Shown here: piece after piece, positions 1 through 11,912 of the stretch
How the letters are laid out: each line of letters opens with the position of its first letter
Numbering within the stretch: position 1 is the first letter of the stretch
Source of the DNA: Cinnamomum chago
Lineage: Eukaryota > Streptophyta > Magnoliopsida > Laurales > Lauraceae
DNA: 64,000 nucleotides
Direction: 5' to 3'
NCBI GenBank assembly: GCA_038049695.1
Contig: CP142455.1
Span: 65,730,501 to 65,794,500, forward strand
Translations under genes and position numbers: made by a program
Notes under the pieces: generated by a model
Database searches by the model: none
Seen by the model: the letters and a program-made list of their open reading frames with translations, nothing else
Told to the model about the DNA's origin: nothing

Positions 1-885
1 TCCCCTACTTTTCGGATTTAGCGCTCGCAGAAATGTTTGAGCCCTTATTCGGATTGGAACACCGTTCGTTCTCTTTGATGAATCGATAAAAAAAATCAAA
101 ATTTTTTCAAAACATACTAAGGTTGCATCAATTGCGTTCTTTGACCAAAGTAGATCAAGAAAAGCCTTGTCCAGAGTGTGGAGACGTTAGACTGTTCGAG
201 GCAAGGGTCCTCCAAATAGGGTTCAATAAGTAATCCTACCCTTACCTGGGGCTGATCTATCTACTAAGGTTTCATAAGGCTGAATTGAAAAGCCTTTGTG
301 TTCCTTCAAAAAAAAATTTCAAAAAAAAAGAACTTCAAAAAAAAAAACTTCGTCACTTTTGGGTTCACATTCGAGAAATCTTGGTTCCCTCCTTTTCGGA
401 TTTAGCGCTCGCAGAAATGTTTGAGCCCTTATTCGGATTGGAACACCATTTGCTCTCTTTTATGAACCCGATTTTGACCTTTCAAAAATCCTATCTAGTG
501 TCCATTCCAAGGATGCGATTTGCAACATTTGTGCCTAGCGGTGCTAATACGCCCTTCCGGGTCTACTGTATTCGCGACCGACACATTTGTATCTCCAACA
601 TTATATCATCTTACCTCGAGTGAGCCTCGCTTCTCGGTAATTTGAATTAAGGTCCACAATTGCTTCTAGTAGTCACTGGAACGCTCGCTCTGAGCCTTCT
701 GAACTTGCATTCAGGACAATTGTATCTTCAATGGCTTTTTGCCTTCTTCACCTCGTTCGGATTGGGCCATGTTCCCTTGAGCGATTTGAAAAGGCAAAAC
801 CATAGTTCTTTCCCATTTATGATCACTATATTCTTGTGATTACTAATGGACGTGGTCTTGTTTCAGAAGTTTTCCAAAACTAACA
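1..885 (+). other. Untranslated leader of the Tat element, with a direct repeat
   Basis: No credible ORF lies before the ATG at 886. Bases 1-80 recur nearly unchanged at 385-464 (offset 384), so the leader contains a partial tandem duplication. A possible splice acceptor (tttcag) sits about 20 bases before the gag ATG. The primer binding site and 5' LTR are not in the window. Confidence 0.6.
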
Positions 886-1311
886 ATGGCAGCTTCGATA
901 ACCATCACTTTTGATGAGAATAAGTACCTGCTTATGCTCCAGGAGAAGCAAAATAAGCGCATCCATAACCACCCTGCTAGCTGCCGAAGTGTCATCTCCC
1001 TCGACAAATCTCAGAACACCGGGTCGACCTCTACTCCCCGGACTATCATCTTCGGGTCGCTGGGACCATTCCCACTTCCCGTAGAGGAAATCGCACCTGC
1101 CAAGAAGCAGAAGATCGCTTCGCAACGTGTCACTACCATGACACCAAGGGCGAACACAAAGAAGCCCGAAGCCCGTGGCAATCCCACGAAGCCTCAACCC
1201 ACAGAGAACCAGGTCTACCGTAAGACTTGGTCCCTAAGACCTTCACCAAAACAAAGGAGGTCCCGAACATCTGCAAGGCCAGCATACCTGTCCCTCTCAT
1301 AGAAAACCGGT
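886..1311 (+). pseudogene. gag: gag, N-terminal segment, interrupted by a solo LTR
   Basis: The ATG at 886 opens a basic, low-complexity reading frame that fits the variable N-terminus of a Tat gag. The first frame ends at a TAG at 1300-1302. A shifted frame entered near 1220 is the one that continues, in phase, across the inserted LTR (1312-4452) into the segment beginning at 4458, when only one copy of the CCGGT target duplication is counted. So the insertion split an already or subsequently frameshifted gene. No conserved domain is visible in this part; assignment rests on position and on continuity with the downstream gag. Confidence 0.65.
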
Positions 1312-2779
1312 TGTCGCGACCCCGGACCGAGAGATCCGGGATCGGGACTAATATTGATATTAGGATGATCCACAACTGCTTAATAATACCATATGATTTA
1401 TTTAATTTCCCACAGGTGTCCGCGATGAGGATATCATAACCATAATTGAATATTTCTATTAAATGCGGAAGCATGTAGCAAATCAAATAGTCAAACCATC
1501 CTTGGTCATAAAAACAATAACACCAGACTAAAATACTGTATCAGAATGAGCAATGATTTATAGCATGTTTCCCAATGGTTGTTAAAGTTAGACAAAATAT
1601 CATTTAATTACATTCCCAAAAATAGAGGCCAACAAAGGCCAATGTACACAAAACAACAACCCAAAAGAATGGTTAAGTAGTTCCCCTCAAAATGTTACGC
1701 TTCTCAAAGCAATCTGATGTCTACATGACATCGTCAGCACGCCACTCGACTAGAGGTTGCGGCGCGCCTACCGCCTCCTCCGGCTCCTCCTCAAGGAAGC
1801 CGACAACGGGACCTGAGTACCAAAGCAAAGGGTCAGACACGACGGTCTGGCAAGAGAAAGCAAGGATACAACAATATCTAATACAAGAAAATCTCTGGCA
1901 AAGCGTATAAATCTGAGTTAAGCAAGAACTCTCATAAAATAGATAAATCATTTGCGATGAACAAGTAAACAATATAAAACATATCAGGTATCCAAGGATT
2001 CGGGAACTAACAAGGTGGCAATCACATAAAGCTAAGTCCTCTGTCACTAAAGTGACAACAGTATCACGGGACGTTGATCTCTGTCACACAAGGTGAGGAG
2101 AAACAACGTATATATATATACAATATAATTATACGGGAACGGGACCACGGTAGCGAACCGGGTATCGGGACGGGGCCACAGTATTAGACCGGGTATCGGG
2201 ATCCAGACTGCAGCTGGCGGGACGGGAGAGGGATTTCCAAGTCAGTGGATCAGACTGACAAGGTATCCAAGCTTAGTGATGCCGACTCATAGGATAAAAC
2301 TCATCGAGGCATATCAAGTATTCAAGTAAAGTAAATAAACGGTAAAAACGGGGGTGCTCAAAGGCACACTGTCTTTCCATATCGGGCAATACATTTCGGG
2401 GCAATTCACTGTTACTATTGTAGCTCCAAAGCTTTCGAGAAAACAAGTCATGCGATGAAATTCCTGGGAATGAGGTGAAACAATACACTATAATGAAATT
2501 CGGGCAAAATATCAATTTAGAAATCCAATTAAGTGAATAGGGGTCCCGTATGTCTATTATAGCCCTTACTTGGTACTCTTTGAGTTTTGAGACATTCCGG
2601 GCTCCTTATGCACTCCTACGATTTTTCCAAAATTTCGAATGACATATTTGTGATATGGTTTCTTTCTCGGATGGCATCAAGCAATGCCTAGTGAATCCCC
2701 TTCGATTGACAAAGCTCAACGCTTTCGAGCGGGGAGCTTTTCGAAATCTGGGGAATTTCGGTTACCTGGCGGTCAGCTG

Positions 2780-3044
2780 GCGGTTAGCCGCCGCTGGGAT
2801 GGGCGGCTAGCCGCTGGCTGACCGCACAGCTGACCGCGGCTGGGCTGCAGAAATGCAGCTTACTGGAAAGCTGACCGCCAAGTGCGGTTAGCTAGCGGTT
2901 AGCCGCCGATGTGTTCGGCGGTTAGCCGCTGGCCAACCGTGGAGCTGATTGAGTTTTGAGGAGAAGAAGTGTGCTCTCTGGAAAAGCCACCGTGACATTT
3001 CGGCTAGCTGGCGGTTAGCCGCCAGTCACCAAGCGGCTAACCGC
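2780..3044 (+). repeat. Cluster of GCGGYTARCCGC near-palindromes in LTR family A
   Basis: Six copies of a 12-mer occur at about 2780, 2803, 2895, 2918, 3011 and 3033. One (2803-2814, GCGGCTAGCCGC) is a perfect palindrome; the others differ by single transitions in the centre. Looser relatives (gctgaccgc) lie between. The cluster is GC-rich against an AT-rich LTR and lies 250-500 bp before the TATA-like box. Confidence 0.8.
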
Positions 3045-3295
3045 CGGGTGACCGCAGGCTGACCTCCAGTGCGGGAATCACCCACTGTGTTCAGATTTTG
3101 AGTCACTTTCCTCCTCAAAACCATCCTCCTCACTTTTACTTAATCCTTGACACAAAACTGAGCTAAAAGCTCCTCCAATGCATCTAATTACACTTCTCCC
3201 AAGGCTCCCATAATTGTTCATGCATCACTTCCTTCATCAACATCCCATTCCATACAAAGAAAGAAGGAAACCATTTCACCATAGAGTACTTTGGG

Positions 3296-3302
3296 TATAA
3301 AG
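3296..3302 (+). promoter_or_regulatory. TATA-like box in solo LTR family A
   Basis: TATAAAG sits in the sequence gggtataaagaag, downstream of the palindrome cluster. Position fits a U3/R boundary of a 3.1-kb LTR. Prediction only. Confidence 0.4.
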
Positions 3303-4457
3303 AAGAGAAGAATTAAATGCCATTCATTACTACACTTATAAGTCATAAATACAATACCATGAATGCACTACCAAAGCTCCATTATTAACATTTATGTCAA
3401 AGCAATGTAATAAATAGACATTAGTGAAAAACACCAAAAAATCATGGAACTTATAAAGATCAAAACATCCACTTGCCTCTAGTCCAAGCTAGTTGAAATC
3501 AAGCCTTTTATCACCTCTATTGCTCAAAGCCAAGCTACAAATCAAAAATCCCAAAAACAACCCTAAAATGGGTTACACAAGGAATGACAATGAACAAACC
3601 AACAATAATGCAAAAGTAGTACCTCATGGCCTAGGAGACAACAAATCTAGAAGATGAGAATGATCACTTACCTTGAAGGTCCTCTAATGGCAATGGTAAG
3701 CTCAATGAAGGTCTTGGAATGGAGGGTTCTCCTCACAAATGGTACCAATGGAAAGCTTGAGAGATGAGGGAGTGATTGGTGATCTCCAATGTTTGATTGA
3801 TGAGCCCTAGGTGTGGCTTGGGGATGAAGAAACAAGACGAAGAAGAAGAAAAGCACAAGAGCAAACCCTAGGCTCAGTTGTGCTGGAACAAGAATGGAGA
3901 GTGAATGAGAAAGAAGAGATGGGTTCTCTTTTGTTAACAAAGGGAGCTTGGGTCCCACAACTTAAGGAACTATATTAGCTGAAATCATTTACTTCGGGAC
4001 CTCGGATGGGTTCGACGAAGAAGGAAGAAATGATCGTCGAAATATCTAATTTCCAAAAAGTATATGTTTCGCGGGTTTCGGGGATATCGAGTTTTGGGTA
4101 CAGACATGGTGTGCAATGACTGTTTTGCCCTTTAGGCTATGAAAATCGGGTTTCGGGATCTCGAATGAATACGGGATTAACATGAAAGTTGTTGAGATCT
4201 ACAAGATGCATGCAACGGGCCAAAAACATAATCCACAATAAATCGGGAAATTCCTCGAGAAAATACAAAGCCGAAAAGGGAACCCCCAAAGGGCCCCACA
4301 AGCTACCAAAGCAAATCAAGACAATCGAATTAGCCCGAAACCATAATCAAAGCTAATCCAAACCCAACTTAACCAGAAATCACTAATCAAGCTTAGCACT
4401 AACACGCAACTTAATTAGCACTAATCGGGTTCACTCGGGTCGGGGTCTTACACCGGT

Positions 4458-6906
4458 TCTATTCTCTTGCATACATGAAGGAGGAGAAACCAGCCTCTTG
4501 CCTAACAAAAAAGGCAACCCATCATGAGTCGGCTTGCTCCTACAAGCCAAAAATCAAATCATACATCACCAGGCCTCTGCAAGAACCTGCCAAGGCCTGC
4601 ACTCCTCCAGTTCGACCCTTTATCTCAACGGGGGCCGAACTCGCAAAATTCAAAGCTTCGCTACGACAGCCGAAGGACCGAGTCCAAATCCTGTCCATGC
4701 CCAGCTTCAAAGGAGACAGGCTTGGCTGTTGCGCTCGAGGGAGTACATCCTTCATTGCCAAAGCCCAGCCAGAGCTGACAGAAGCTCAAATTGCTCGTCG
4801 CATACGTCACCGCATGTCGTATCGACAAAAGAGACTAGAAAGGCAAGGGACCCAATATCCTACCCTCCAAGTCTCCCAAAAATGGGTCGAAAAAGAAAGA
4901 CCCGATCAAATTGTTGCTGTACATATGGTTGGCAAAACCAGAAGATGCCAGAAGTCAGCAACTAAACTTTATGTCCGACGACTGGTGACTCGCAGCGTCT
5001 CCCGGACACGAAGACATCCGGAAGAATCTTCTACTCCTTTAAACCAAGGACAAAGGAGTTATCCTTCCTCAAGCTCTTCAAGAATGAGCCCCAGCTCAGT
5101 CACCAAGACGATCTCTTCGTTTGAATCACGGAGGATGAACGTCTTTGCTACAAACTCTGAGCAACCTCGCAATCCACCTCCGGATGAAACGGCCGCACGC
5201 ATCCAGCAACTGGAGCAAGGTCAGCAGACGATTGAGGCTCTCATGGAGAATCTTCTTCTTACTTTTTAGCGTCAAGAAAACAACCAACCTCCTCTAGATA
5301 ACGAGGAGAATGCAGAAAACAGTGAGTCACGCGCCCTTACCAAAAAGGACGTTGACGATATCCTCGCCAAAGCAAAGGAGGTGGATACACTAAAAGAGCA
5401 TGGGATCAAGCCACCATATCCCTTATGGATGGACTCGGTCCCGTTTCCTGCAAAATTCAAACAACCTACTCTCCAAACATATACAGGGAAAGGTTCGGCT
5501 AGACAACACGTCATCCACTTCAAGATACTGACGGGAGCTATCGCGGACAAGATGCCCTCAAGATCCGTCTCTTTGCAAGTACCCTAAAAGGTACGACCTT
5601 CGATTGGTATTCCACTTTGCCAGAGGACTCCATCCAAAATTGGGTCAGGCTAGAGACACGCTTCCTGACCCACTTCAAAGGTGAGGATCATCCTGTTACT
5701 ATGGCACAACTCTGTAGCCTAAAACAGGGAGAGAATGAGTCAACTTATGACTACAATCACAAGTGGAAGGCGATGGCATACAAATGCTCCGATGTGCTGC
5801 CACAAGCGTCGCTCGTTGACATCTGCCGTAACAAAATGAGAGTAAGGATCCACTCCACGATTATTGGGAACAAATCAAAGAACCTGGGAGAACTCCCAAA
5901 AGCAGCTATGGAGGCTGAAACGGTGATCAAAGACCTCAACAGTCAACAGTCATCAAAGAAAGAGTCGGCTACCATTACGACCTCAAAGCCAAAGAAAAAG
6001 GAGGTTCTTAATGTGCAAACCAAGTCAGCTCCTTACTAGCCAAAGAAAGCTGAAAACAAAGCTGCAGGTAAGAAACCTGAACTCTCTGATGCCTTCATGG
6101 AACGAGTAGAGAAAAAATACCCGTTCGATGAAGATGCTGAAGAAATCTTCGAGGCACTCGTAGCAAATGGTGAACTCACCTTACCTGAGCCCAAAAAATC
6201 AGGAGATGTTGGCAAAACCAACGATCCTCGGTATTGTCCCTACCACCAGATGATCTCGCATTCTCTCAATCAATGCTTCGTTATGAGAGAGAAGATCAAC
6301 GAAATGTGGAAAAATGAAGTCATCACCTTCGACAAAAACTATGGGTCTGCCTCCGTCAACATGGTGTCGTATGGACAAACTTCAAAATCACCAAAGGAGA
6401 AGACCACTACTTCCTTCAAGGTGATAAAAATGACCCAAGCGTCCCAAGAGTTGGTTCCTTATCCAACATCAGACGGACAACCTATATGGGTGCATCCCGA
6501 TCTCCTAGAAGATGAAAATTGGGAGGTCGTCAAAACAAAACCTACCGCTCGACAGCGAAGGCAAGCCAAGAGACAACTCCGCAAGCTCAGGCAGCAGGAG
6601 AAAGCTCAATCAAAGCAAGAAGTCCCTGAAAAGGCAGAGACCTCTTCCATTGCTTCGCTGGGGGCAACGGAAGAATCTAAGGCTTCAAAGGTGGAAAGGA
6701 AATTCACCCTTGGTGATTTCATGCCACCTCAATTCAGAGATGAAACCGCGCAGGGGGCGTCATACTCTTGCAATTCAGTAATTGGATTCTCCATGAATGG
6801 ATACGAGTCCAGTGACACCGACGAGTGGGAGGAATCCCTTGAAACAGGAGAATATCTCTCCGATGAAGAATGGGTTCCCGAATCTCACCTCATGCCGGTA
6901 ATCTAG
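4458..6906 (+). pseudogene. gag: gag of the Tat element (capsid and zinc-knuckle region), broken
   Basis: This resumes the gag frame after the solo LTR. An in-frame TAG lies at 5267-5269, a frameshift near 5550, and another TAG at 6037-6039. The capsid-like part (5551-5940) has the tryptophan-rich helical pattern of retrotransposon gag (FDWYSTLPE, then W-x-R-LETRFLTHF). At about 6229-6276 a cysteine/histidine cluster CPYHQMISHSLNQC fits the C-x2-H-x4-H-x4-C knuckle variant of Tat gag. A strongly basic stretch follows (about 6540-6620, RQRRQAKRQLRKLRQQ) and then an acidic tail (DTDEWEESLE) to a TAG at 6904. Gag would form the particle and bind genomic RNA; this copy cannot make the full protein. 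Confidence 0.85.
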
Positions 6907-8388
6907 TATAACCCATATGGACAACAAGGATCCTAGTCCGATGATGAAGGAGACCAAGAGCCTGTTCAAGAAAATGTTGTTGATTCAGCACCCTTCAACG
7001 CTCCAGTGGAACCCAATCGTGTCGAACCACGAGGGGCAGATGAAAAAGAAGATTTGGCTCCCATGCCTGATCCTGAGAAGTATGCAAGGATCTTGCAGCG
7101 CCTTGCCTTAAAACAAGAGTAAGATCTTCACGATCAAAATCCAGAACTGGAAGTTCCTGAAAATCAACGGATACCTCCTCCCTCAACTCTTGAAAATGGA
7201 GAAAACTGCTGGATAGAGGATCCTCTCACATTTGATGATGAGTCCGACTCCCAACAATCCACTCTGGAGGGATCTCCCATCAGGGCAACTTGCAATGCGA
7301 TAGTTCAGGATGATAGTGCCTCTGAAGCATAATCTACTGAAGACACGTACTCTTCGGCTACGCCTGATAGTATATATTCTGGAGCTACGTTTTCTCGAGT
7401 GACTTCCACTGAGATAACATCTTCTCCGCCTTCGTCCCCTGAAACCGTGACGTCGCAACTCACAGCCCTTTTGACCGATCATCCTGAAGGAACTTTAGCC
7501 GATGGTGACCTGGTCAGTTGGTCCCAGATACCTGACCTCATAGGAGATGTCTTAACCGACAAATTACTTAGTGAAGGAGAAAAGTTGCTGGATGTTGTTC
7601 AGGACTTGTTCCCGGAAAATGCTCCATGTTATGCAATCACTGAGGATGGCAACTCTACTGCAGACACATCTTCAACAAATGAGGAGGATCAACCCTTGGA
7701 TCCCAAGGACGATCTTCCAAATGAAGACCCTTCTCAAGAAGCTCTTGAAGTTGGTAGAGGTACCCGCTCTGGCCGGGATTACCACAAAAACTACAACCAA
7801 TCTTCTTCTTCTTCTTATGTAAATCCTTCGGGAACACAATATGTAAACGCCCCAAGTGACAATAATAATGAACACGCAGGCCCGAAGGAGGCTTTCAAGT
7901 ACAACTTGATTAAGCACTTCAAGCACATACCTGCATGGCTGCACATCCTTGACTTATTACGAATGTCTCCACAAACTCATGATAGTCTCATTTCAAAACT
8001 ACAAAGGCTGAATGCGGATGTCGACAAACATGCCCCACAAGTATTACAAATTGAAATGGACTATAGGGTCAAAAAATTAAATATTCCTTCAAAGGAAGAA
8101 AATAAGAAAACCGAGGGGCCAGGCATCGAATGCCTCTCGGTACAGAAAATAGTAAGTGCAACCATCGCCTTCGGTAAGGGTGACCTCCTGCTAGGCAAGA
8201 CAAAGCACAATCGACCCCTGTACTTCACAGGGCACATCAAAGAAATGCCGATACACAGAGTCCAGATCGACCCAGGTTCTGTACTCAACCTCATCTCTAC
8301 TTTGGCGCTTGAAGAGCTGGGCATCCCACCTTGCAAGCTGAGTCACACGTCTGTATCCATCTTTGGGTACGATGGGAGCGCTCAAAGA
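6907..8388 (+). pseudogene. pro: gag-pro linker and N-terminal half of retropepsin
   Basis: The frame used by gag from 5551 continues here with several isolated stops (for example near 7120 and 7330), giving an acidic serine-rich linker and then an aspartic protease. The catalytic motif reads VQIDPGSVLNLIS at about 8263-8301, with the Asp at 8269; family members usually have D-T/S-G, so D-P-G is unusual and may be a decayed site. After the motif comes the hydrophobic ALEELGI segment typical of the fold. The protease is cut at FGYDGSAQR by solo LTR B1, whose AAAGA target duplication occupies 8384-8388. Confidence 0.8.
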
Positions 8389-8782
8389 TATTAGGAATTT
8401 TGTAGATTGCAATTTGATGGATGCATTATCTTTCTAGCATTATTTGATTTACACACACTTGCATTGTTTTAAATAAACTTGAAATCTTGTTTTATACATG
8501 CATGGTTTTTAGACTTGAAAAAGTATTGATTTATGCATGATTTGCTTTTAAATCTTGGATGCATTTGTTTTGAAAAAAGTTTTAGAAATCAAGCTAGCCT
8601 TTGGTTTTAAAGTTTTGAATCATTTTAGGCTTTGTGTGTTTCATGTTTTTAATCATCTTAGAATGATTTAAATCATGTATTCAAGCTTGGTTTAGTGGCC
8701 CAAAAATCCTCCCAAAGAAATACCTTCAAATGTGCAAAAATTGGAATTTTTGTCAAAAGGGGGGTGGCCCGGCAGTGTCGCC

Positions 8783-8910
8783 GGTCGACGGGTGCAGAGG
8801 TCCCGGTCGACCGGGAACACTGCAGGCAGAAAGTGCCTGGGAGCACCAACGGTCATTTTTCTAGACCGTTGTGTGATCCCGGTCGACTGAGACCTGTTTG
8901 CCGGTCGACC
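8783..8910 (+). repeat. GGTCGACC palindrome cluster in LTR B1
   Basis: Copies of the SalI-type palindrome, mostly within CCGGTCGACCGG, lie at 8783, 8805, 8881 and 8903. Between them (8847-8871) is a separate perfect 8-bp inverted repeat, CAACGGTC/GACCGTTG, with a 9-nt loop. The cluster ends 28 bp before the TATA box. Confidence 0.85.
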
Positions 8911-8937
8911 GAGGACTAGCCGTTGGGCACTTTTTGC

Positions 8938-8946
8938 TATAAATAT
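8938..8946 (+). promoter_or_regulatory. TATA box of LTR B1
   Basis: TATAAATAT lies just downstream of the palindrome cluster. The same box is present at the equivalent place in the second copy (36872-36879), so it is conserved between copies. Confidence 0.6.
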
Positions 8947-10216
8947 GAGTTCTTTCCTTTGCCAAAAGTTGGGGATTTTAAGGCCCTCCTTGAGGGGTTT
9001 TGAGGCAAATAGAAGGGAAAAGAACTAAGGGATGAAGGGGAGCATTAGGAAAGCTAAAGCTTGGATTAATGAAATTAAATCTCCAAGTAGGCTCTACTTT
9101 CCTTAATCATATGTTTTCATGCTTTGTTTTATTTTTGGTAAATCATTTCTAGCATGTTAAACTATGTTTGTGTTGTGTCCTTAACATGTTTTATGTTTTG
9201 AGTTGATTTATTGTTTTGGATACAACACCATTTGATTCAATCCAAGTAGTACTTGAATTGGTAAATCTAAGTAGATCATGTTAATGAAAGAACCTTTGAA
9301 ATTATATGTAACATGATTCCTATACTTGGTTGAATCTTTGGTTGTTGTTTTCCATCATAAGAAAATCACTTTCAAAATTATCTTATGTTTTGGACTCAAC
9401 TTCTTTACAAATCATATGTTTTCATGTTTTGGTTTTATCATTGGTAAATCTTTAGTAACATGATAAACTATGATGTGTTGTATCCTTAGCATGTTTTATA
9501 CTTTGAATAGATCTATTGTTTTGGATGCATCACCATTTGATTCAATCCAAGTAGTACTTTATCTTTGGTAAATCTAAGTAGATCATGTTAATGAAATATG
9601 TAACATGATTCATATACTTGGTTGAATCTTTGGTTGTTGTTTTTCCATCATAAGAAAATCTCTTTCAAATGTATCTTATGTTTTGGATTCAACATCTTTA
9701 CAAATCATATGTGTATTATTGTTTTAAAGTTTCACAACTTGCCTTACTTTGATAAGTATATCACTTTCAAGTTGTATTTATAATTACATATGATTTGTCC
9801 CCTCTTTTCAATCAAATCTATTTTTATGTTTTGAGATACATGTTGATTTGATTGACATCCTTATGCATCACATGTTTAGAGCTAATTCATTTCATACAAC
9901 TTGTGTATCTTTGACATCATTAACAAGTTGTTACTTTTAACATGTGACTTGCATTCCTTCCTCAATCATAAATGTTTTATGAGCTAAAACTTTCAAAAGC
10001 CTTAGGCATACATTTATGAGCTTTCATTTTCAATATGATTGAGGACCACACACACACACTTCATGTACTTTCATCTTTGCATTCATAGTGTGAGTGTGTA
10101 TTAGTTTTTCACTTCCATATCCGCCTAATTAAGAGGCATTGTAATGAGCTTAAATTGAATCTCCATCAAGTGTTTATAGACACTATCTTAGTGAGATAAC
10201 CAACCTTGTGGTTGAA

Positions 10217-10350
10217 GAGGTTATTGCTTAGCCTATAAAAGCATAATGAATAGGTTGATGTTAAGCCTTGAAAAACATCAATGTAAAGGTTATTGCTTAG
10301 CCTTGGAAAGCATATTGTAAAGGTTATTGCTTAGCCTATTGAAAAGCATA
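10217..10350 (+). repeat. Short tandem repeat near the end of LTR B1
   Basis: The unit starts gaggttattgcttagcc. This copy holds one full 70-bp unit, one shortened unit and a partial one. LTR B2 has three full units at the same place, so unit number varies between copies. Confidence 0.75.
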
Positions 10351-10602
10351 AATAGTGGAAATCCGGTGGGGTGTTGGATCACAAGCCGGTAGTGGATGTA
10401 GGCATTGAGGCCGAACCACTATAAATCCTTGTGTGATGGTGCTTGCTTTGTGGTGATTCTTTTGTTAGCTTCCGCATCTTGTATGATAAATCATCACATG
10501 TGACTAGTTTGTTTTAAAGAAGTTAAAATTGATTAAAATTGGTCATAATTGGAGCTCACCCTATTCACCCCCCCTCTAGGGTTTGGGTCCCTGGACTTTA
10601 CA

Positions 10603-11912
10603 AAAGACATATCAACAAAATCTGGTTCAAGTTGCAAATCGGTGATCTTATCTCTTAAGTCACTGTGTATGCAATAAGAACCCCCTCATGCTACAACATC
10701 CTCCTTGGGCGTCCCTGGATACACGAGAATGAAGTCGTCCCTTTAACTCTACATCAATGCATCAAGTTCGTCAGCAATGACGGATCGATACATTGAGTGT
10801 TTACAGACCAAAAGCCCTTCAAAGGCAAAGAAGTCAATTTTGCAGATGTTCAAATGTACAAAGATGAAAAGAAGAAAAGGAGGAAGAAATAGCACCCCTT
10901 GCTGAAAATCTTCATAAAGATAAAGGCAAGGCTCCTCAGCGACCATAGAAAGAAAACAAACCTTCCAGCAAATCTGAAGAAAGGGATCCATCTCCCTTCG
11001 TTATCTCCCTTAAACATTCAAAGCCTTTGGTCATAACAACCAAAGCAAAGATGACGAAGCAAAAGTCTGGGGGCAAGTTTGTTGTCTCTTTCGTGTCAAT
11101 CATGCAAGACACGGATTCAGAGTCAGAGCCAGAATACGACACACCGTCAAGCCAAGCTGACACTCAACAAGTTCAGCCTGCTCTACCCCCAATGGACACC
11201 TGTTGATGTAGAAGATTCTACGTCTGTTTCCTTTGTTGTTCTGGTAACTTCAGCAGGAGAGAAGCCAATCTTCTTCCATTGTTCAGAAGCTTCCACATCA
11301 AATTCCATGCTTGAACCTTTCCAAAACGAATGTATGCCTCAACTATTTCTATATAGTCCTATGGTACAAGCTATTATGAAGAAAATGGGTTACGACACTC
11401 AAAACCCAATCGGTCTGGGGCAAGGTCGTCGTATTCTCACACCATTGGAGCCCTCCTTGACCAAAAGTCAATTGGAAGATTGGAGACTCTATGGTCATGT
11501 AGAAAGATCTTCACATGGGTTGGGGTATTATCCCGACACTCCCATGAGACAGTTGACACAAATGCTGAGGAGTCGATTTGCCGACCAAGCCTTAACATCT
11601 CATGTCCTTGAAGACATCGATCTACCTGGATATCTCTTTGAAGAGTCACCCGTCAAGGATCCAGGAAGCTCTACCAATTGGTATGATTTCTTTGATGATG
11701 AAGAGGAATTACCCGGTGACACATACATGTGGCGATCTGACCCAAAAAAGCCATCATCTCCAAAAGAAGTGCCCTACTTCGACCCAATTTCAACAGGCGA
11801 TTGGGACCATCTCTTGGCAAGCCTTGAGAAGATCACCGACCATTAAGACCCATGGCCAGAAACAAAGCCTTGGCCTGAAAATGCCCTTGAAACTCTAGAA
11901 GGTTTCGTTGAG
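10603..11912 (+). pseudogene. pro: C-terminal protease and G-patch-like segment of Tat polyprotein
   Basis: Beyond the solo LTR the frame has several stops and frameshifts but recognisable protease C-terminal sequence, including a LLGRPW-type segment near 10705. From about 11365 a G-patch-like motif is visible: hydrophobic MVQAIMKKMGYD, then PIGLGQGRR, then HGLGYYP. G-patch domains bind RNA or RNA helicases and are known between protease and RT in several Tat-group elements. The frame of the 11079-11846 ORF ends with a TAA but continues in the same phase into the RT segment. Confidence 0.75.

Larger units (their letters stand above)
1312..4452 (+). mobile_element. Solo LTR, family A (Del/Tekay-like), 3141 bp
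   Basis: It begins TGTCGCGACCCCG and ends CGGGGTCTTACA, an extended inverted terminus of the kind seen in chromovirus Del/Tekay LTRs. It is flanked on both sides by the 5-bp duplication CCGGT (1307-1311 and 4453-4457). There is no primer site, coding region or internal LTR pair, so it is a solo LTR left by LTR-LTR recombination. A TATA-like TATAAAG at 3296-3302 and a palindrome cluster at 2780-3044 suggest plus orientation. Lineage is inferred from termini and length only. Confidence 0.85.
8389..10602 (+). mobile_element. Solo LTR, family B, copy 1 (2214 bp)
   Basis: It is homologous along its length to 36333-38346. Start is TATTAGGAATTTTG (the second copy has the canonical TGTTAGG, so the terminal TG has decayed) and the end is CTGGACTTTACA. 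The flanks are a perfect 5-bp duplication, AAAGA, at 8384-8388 and 10603-10607. No primer site or coding region lies inside. A TATA box (8938-8946) follows a palindrome cluster. The lineage is not certain. Confidence 0.88.

Noticed and set aside
285..623. 112-residue ORF in the Tat leader
   Set aside because: Starts at a TTG, lysine/phenylalanine runs from A-tracts, and lies over a tandem duplication; no domain.
8783..8910. GTCGAC sites as cloning linker or vector contamination
   Set aside because: The same cluster occurs in an independent family B LTR at 36709-36844 with plant flanking sequence and target duplications.
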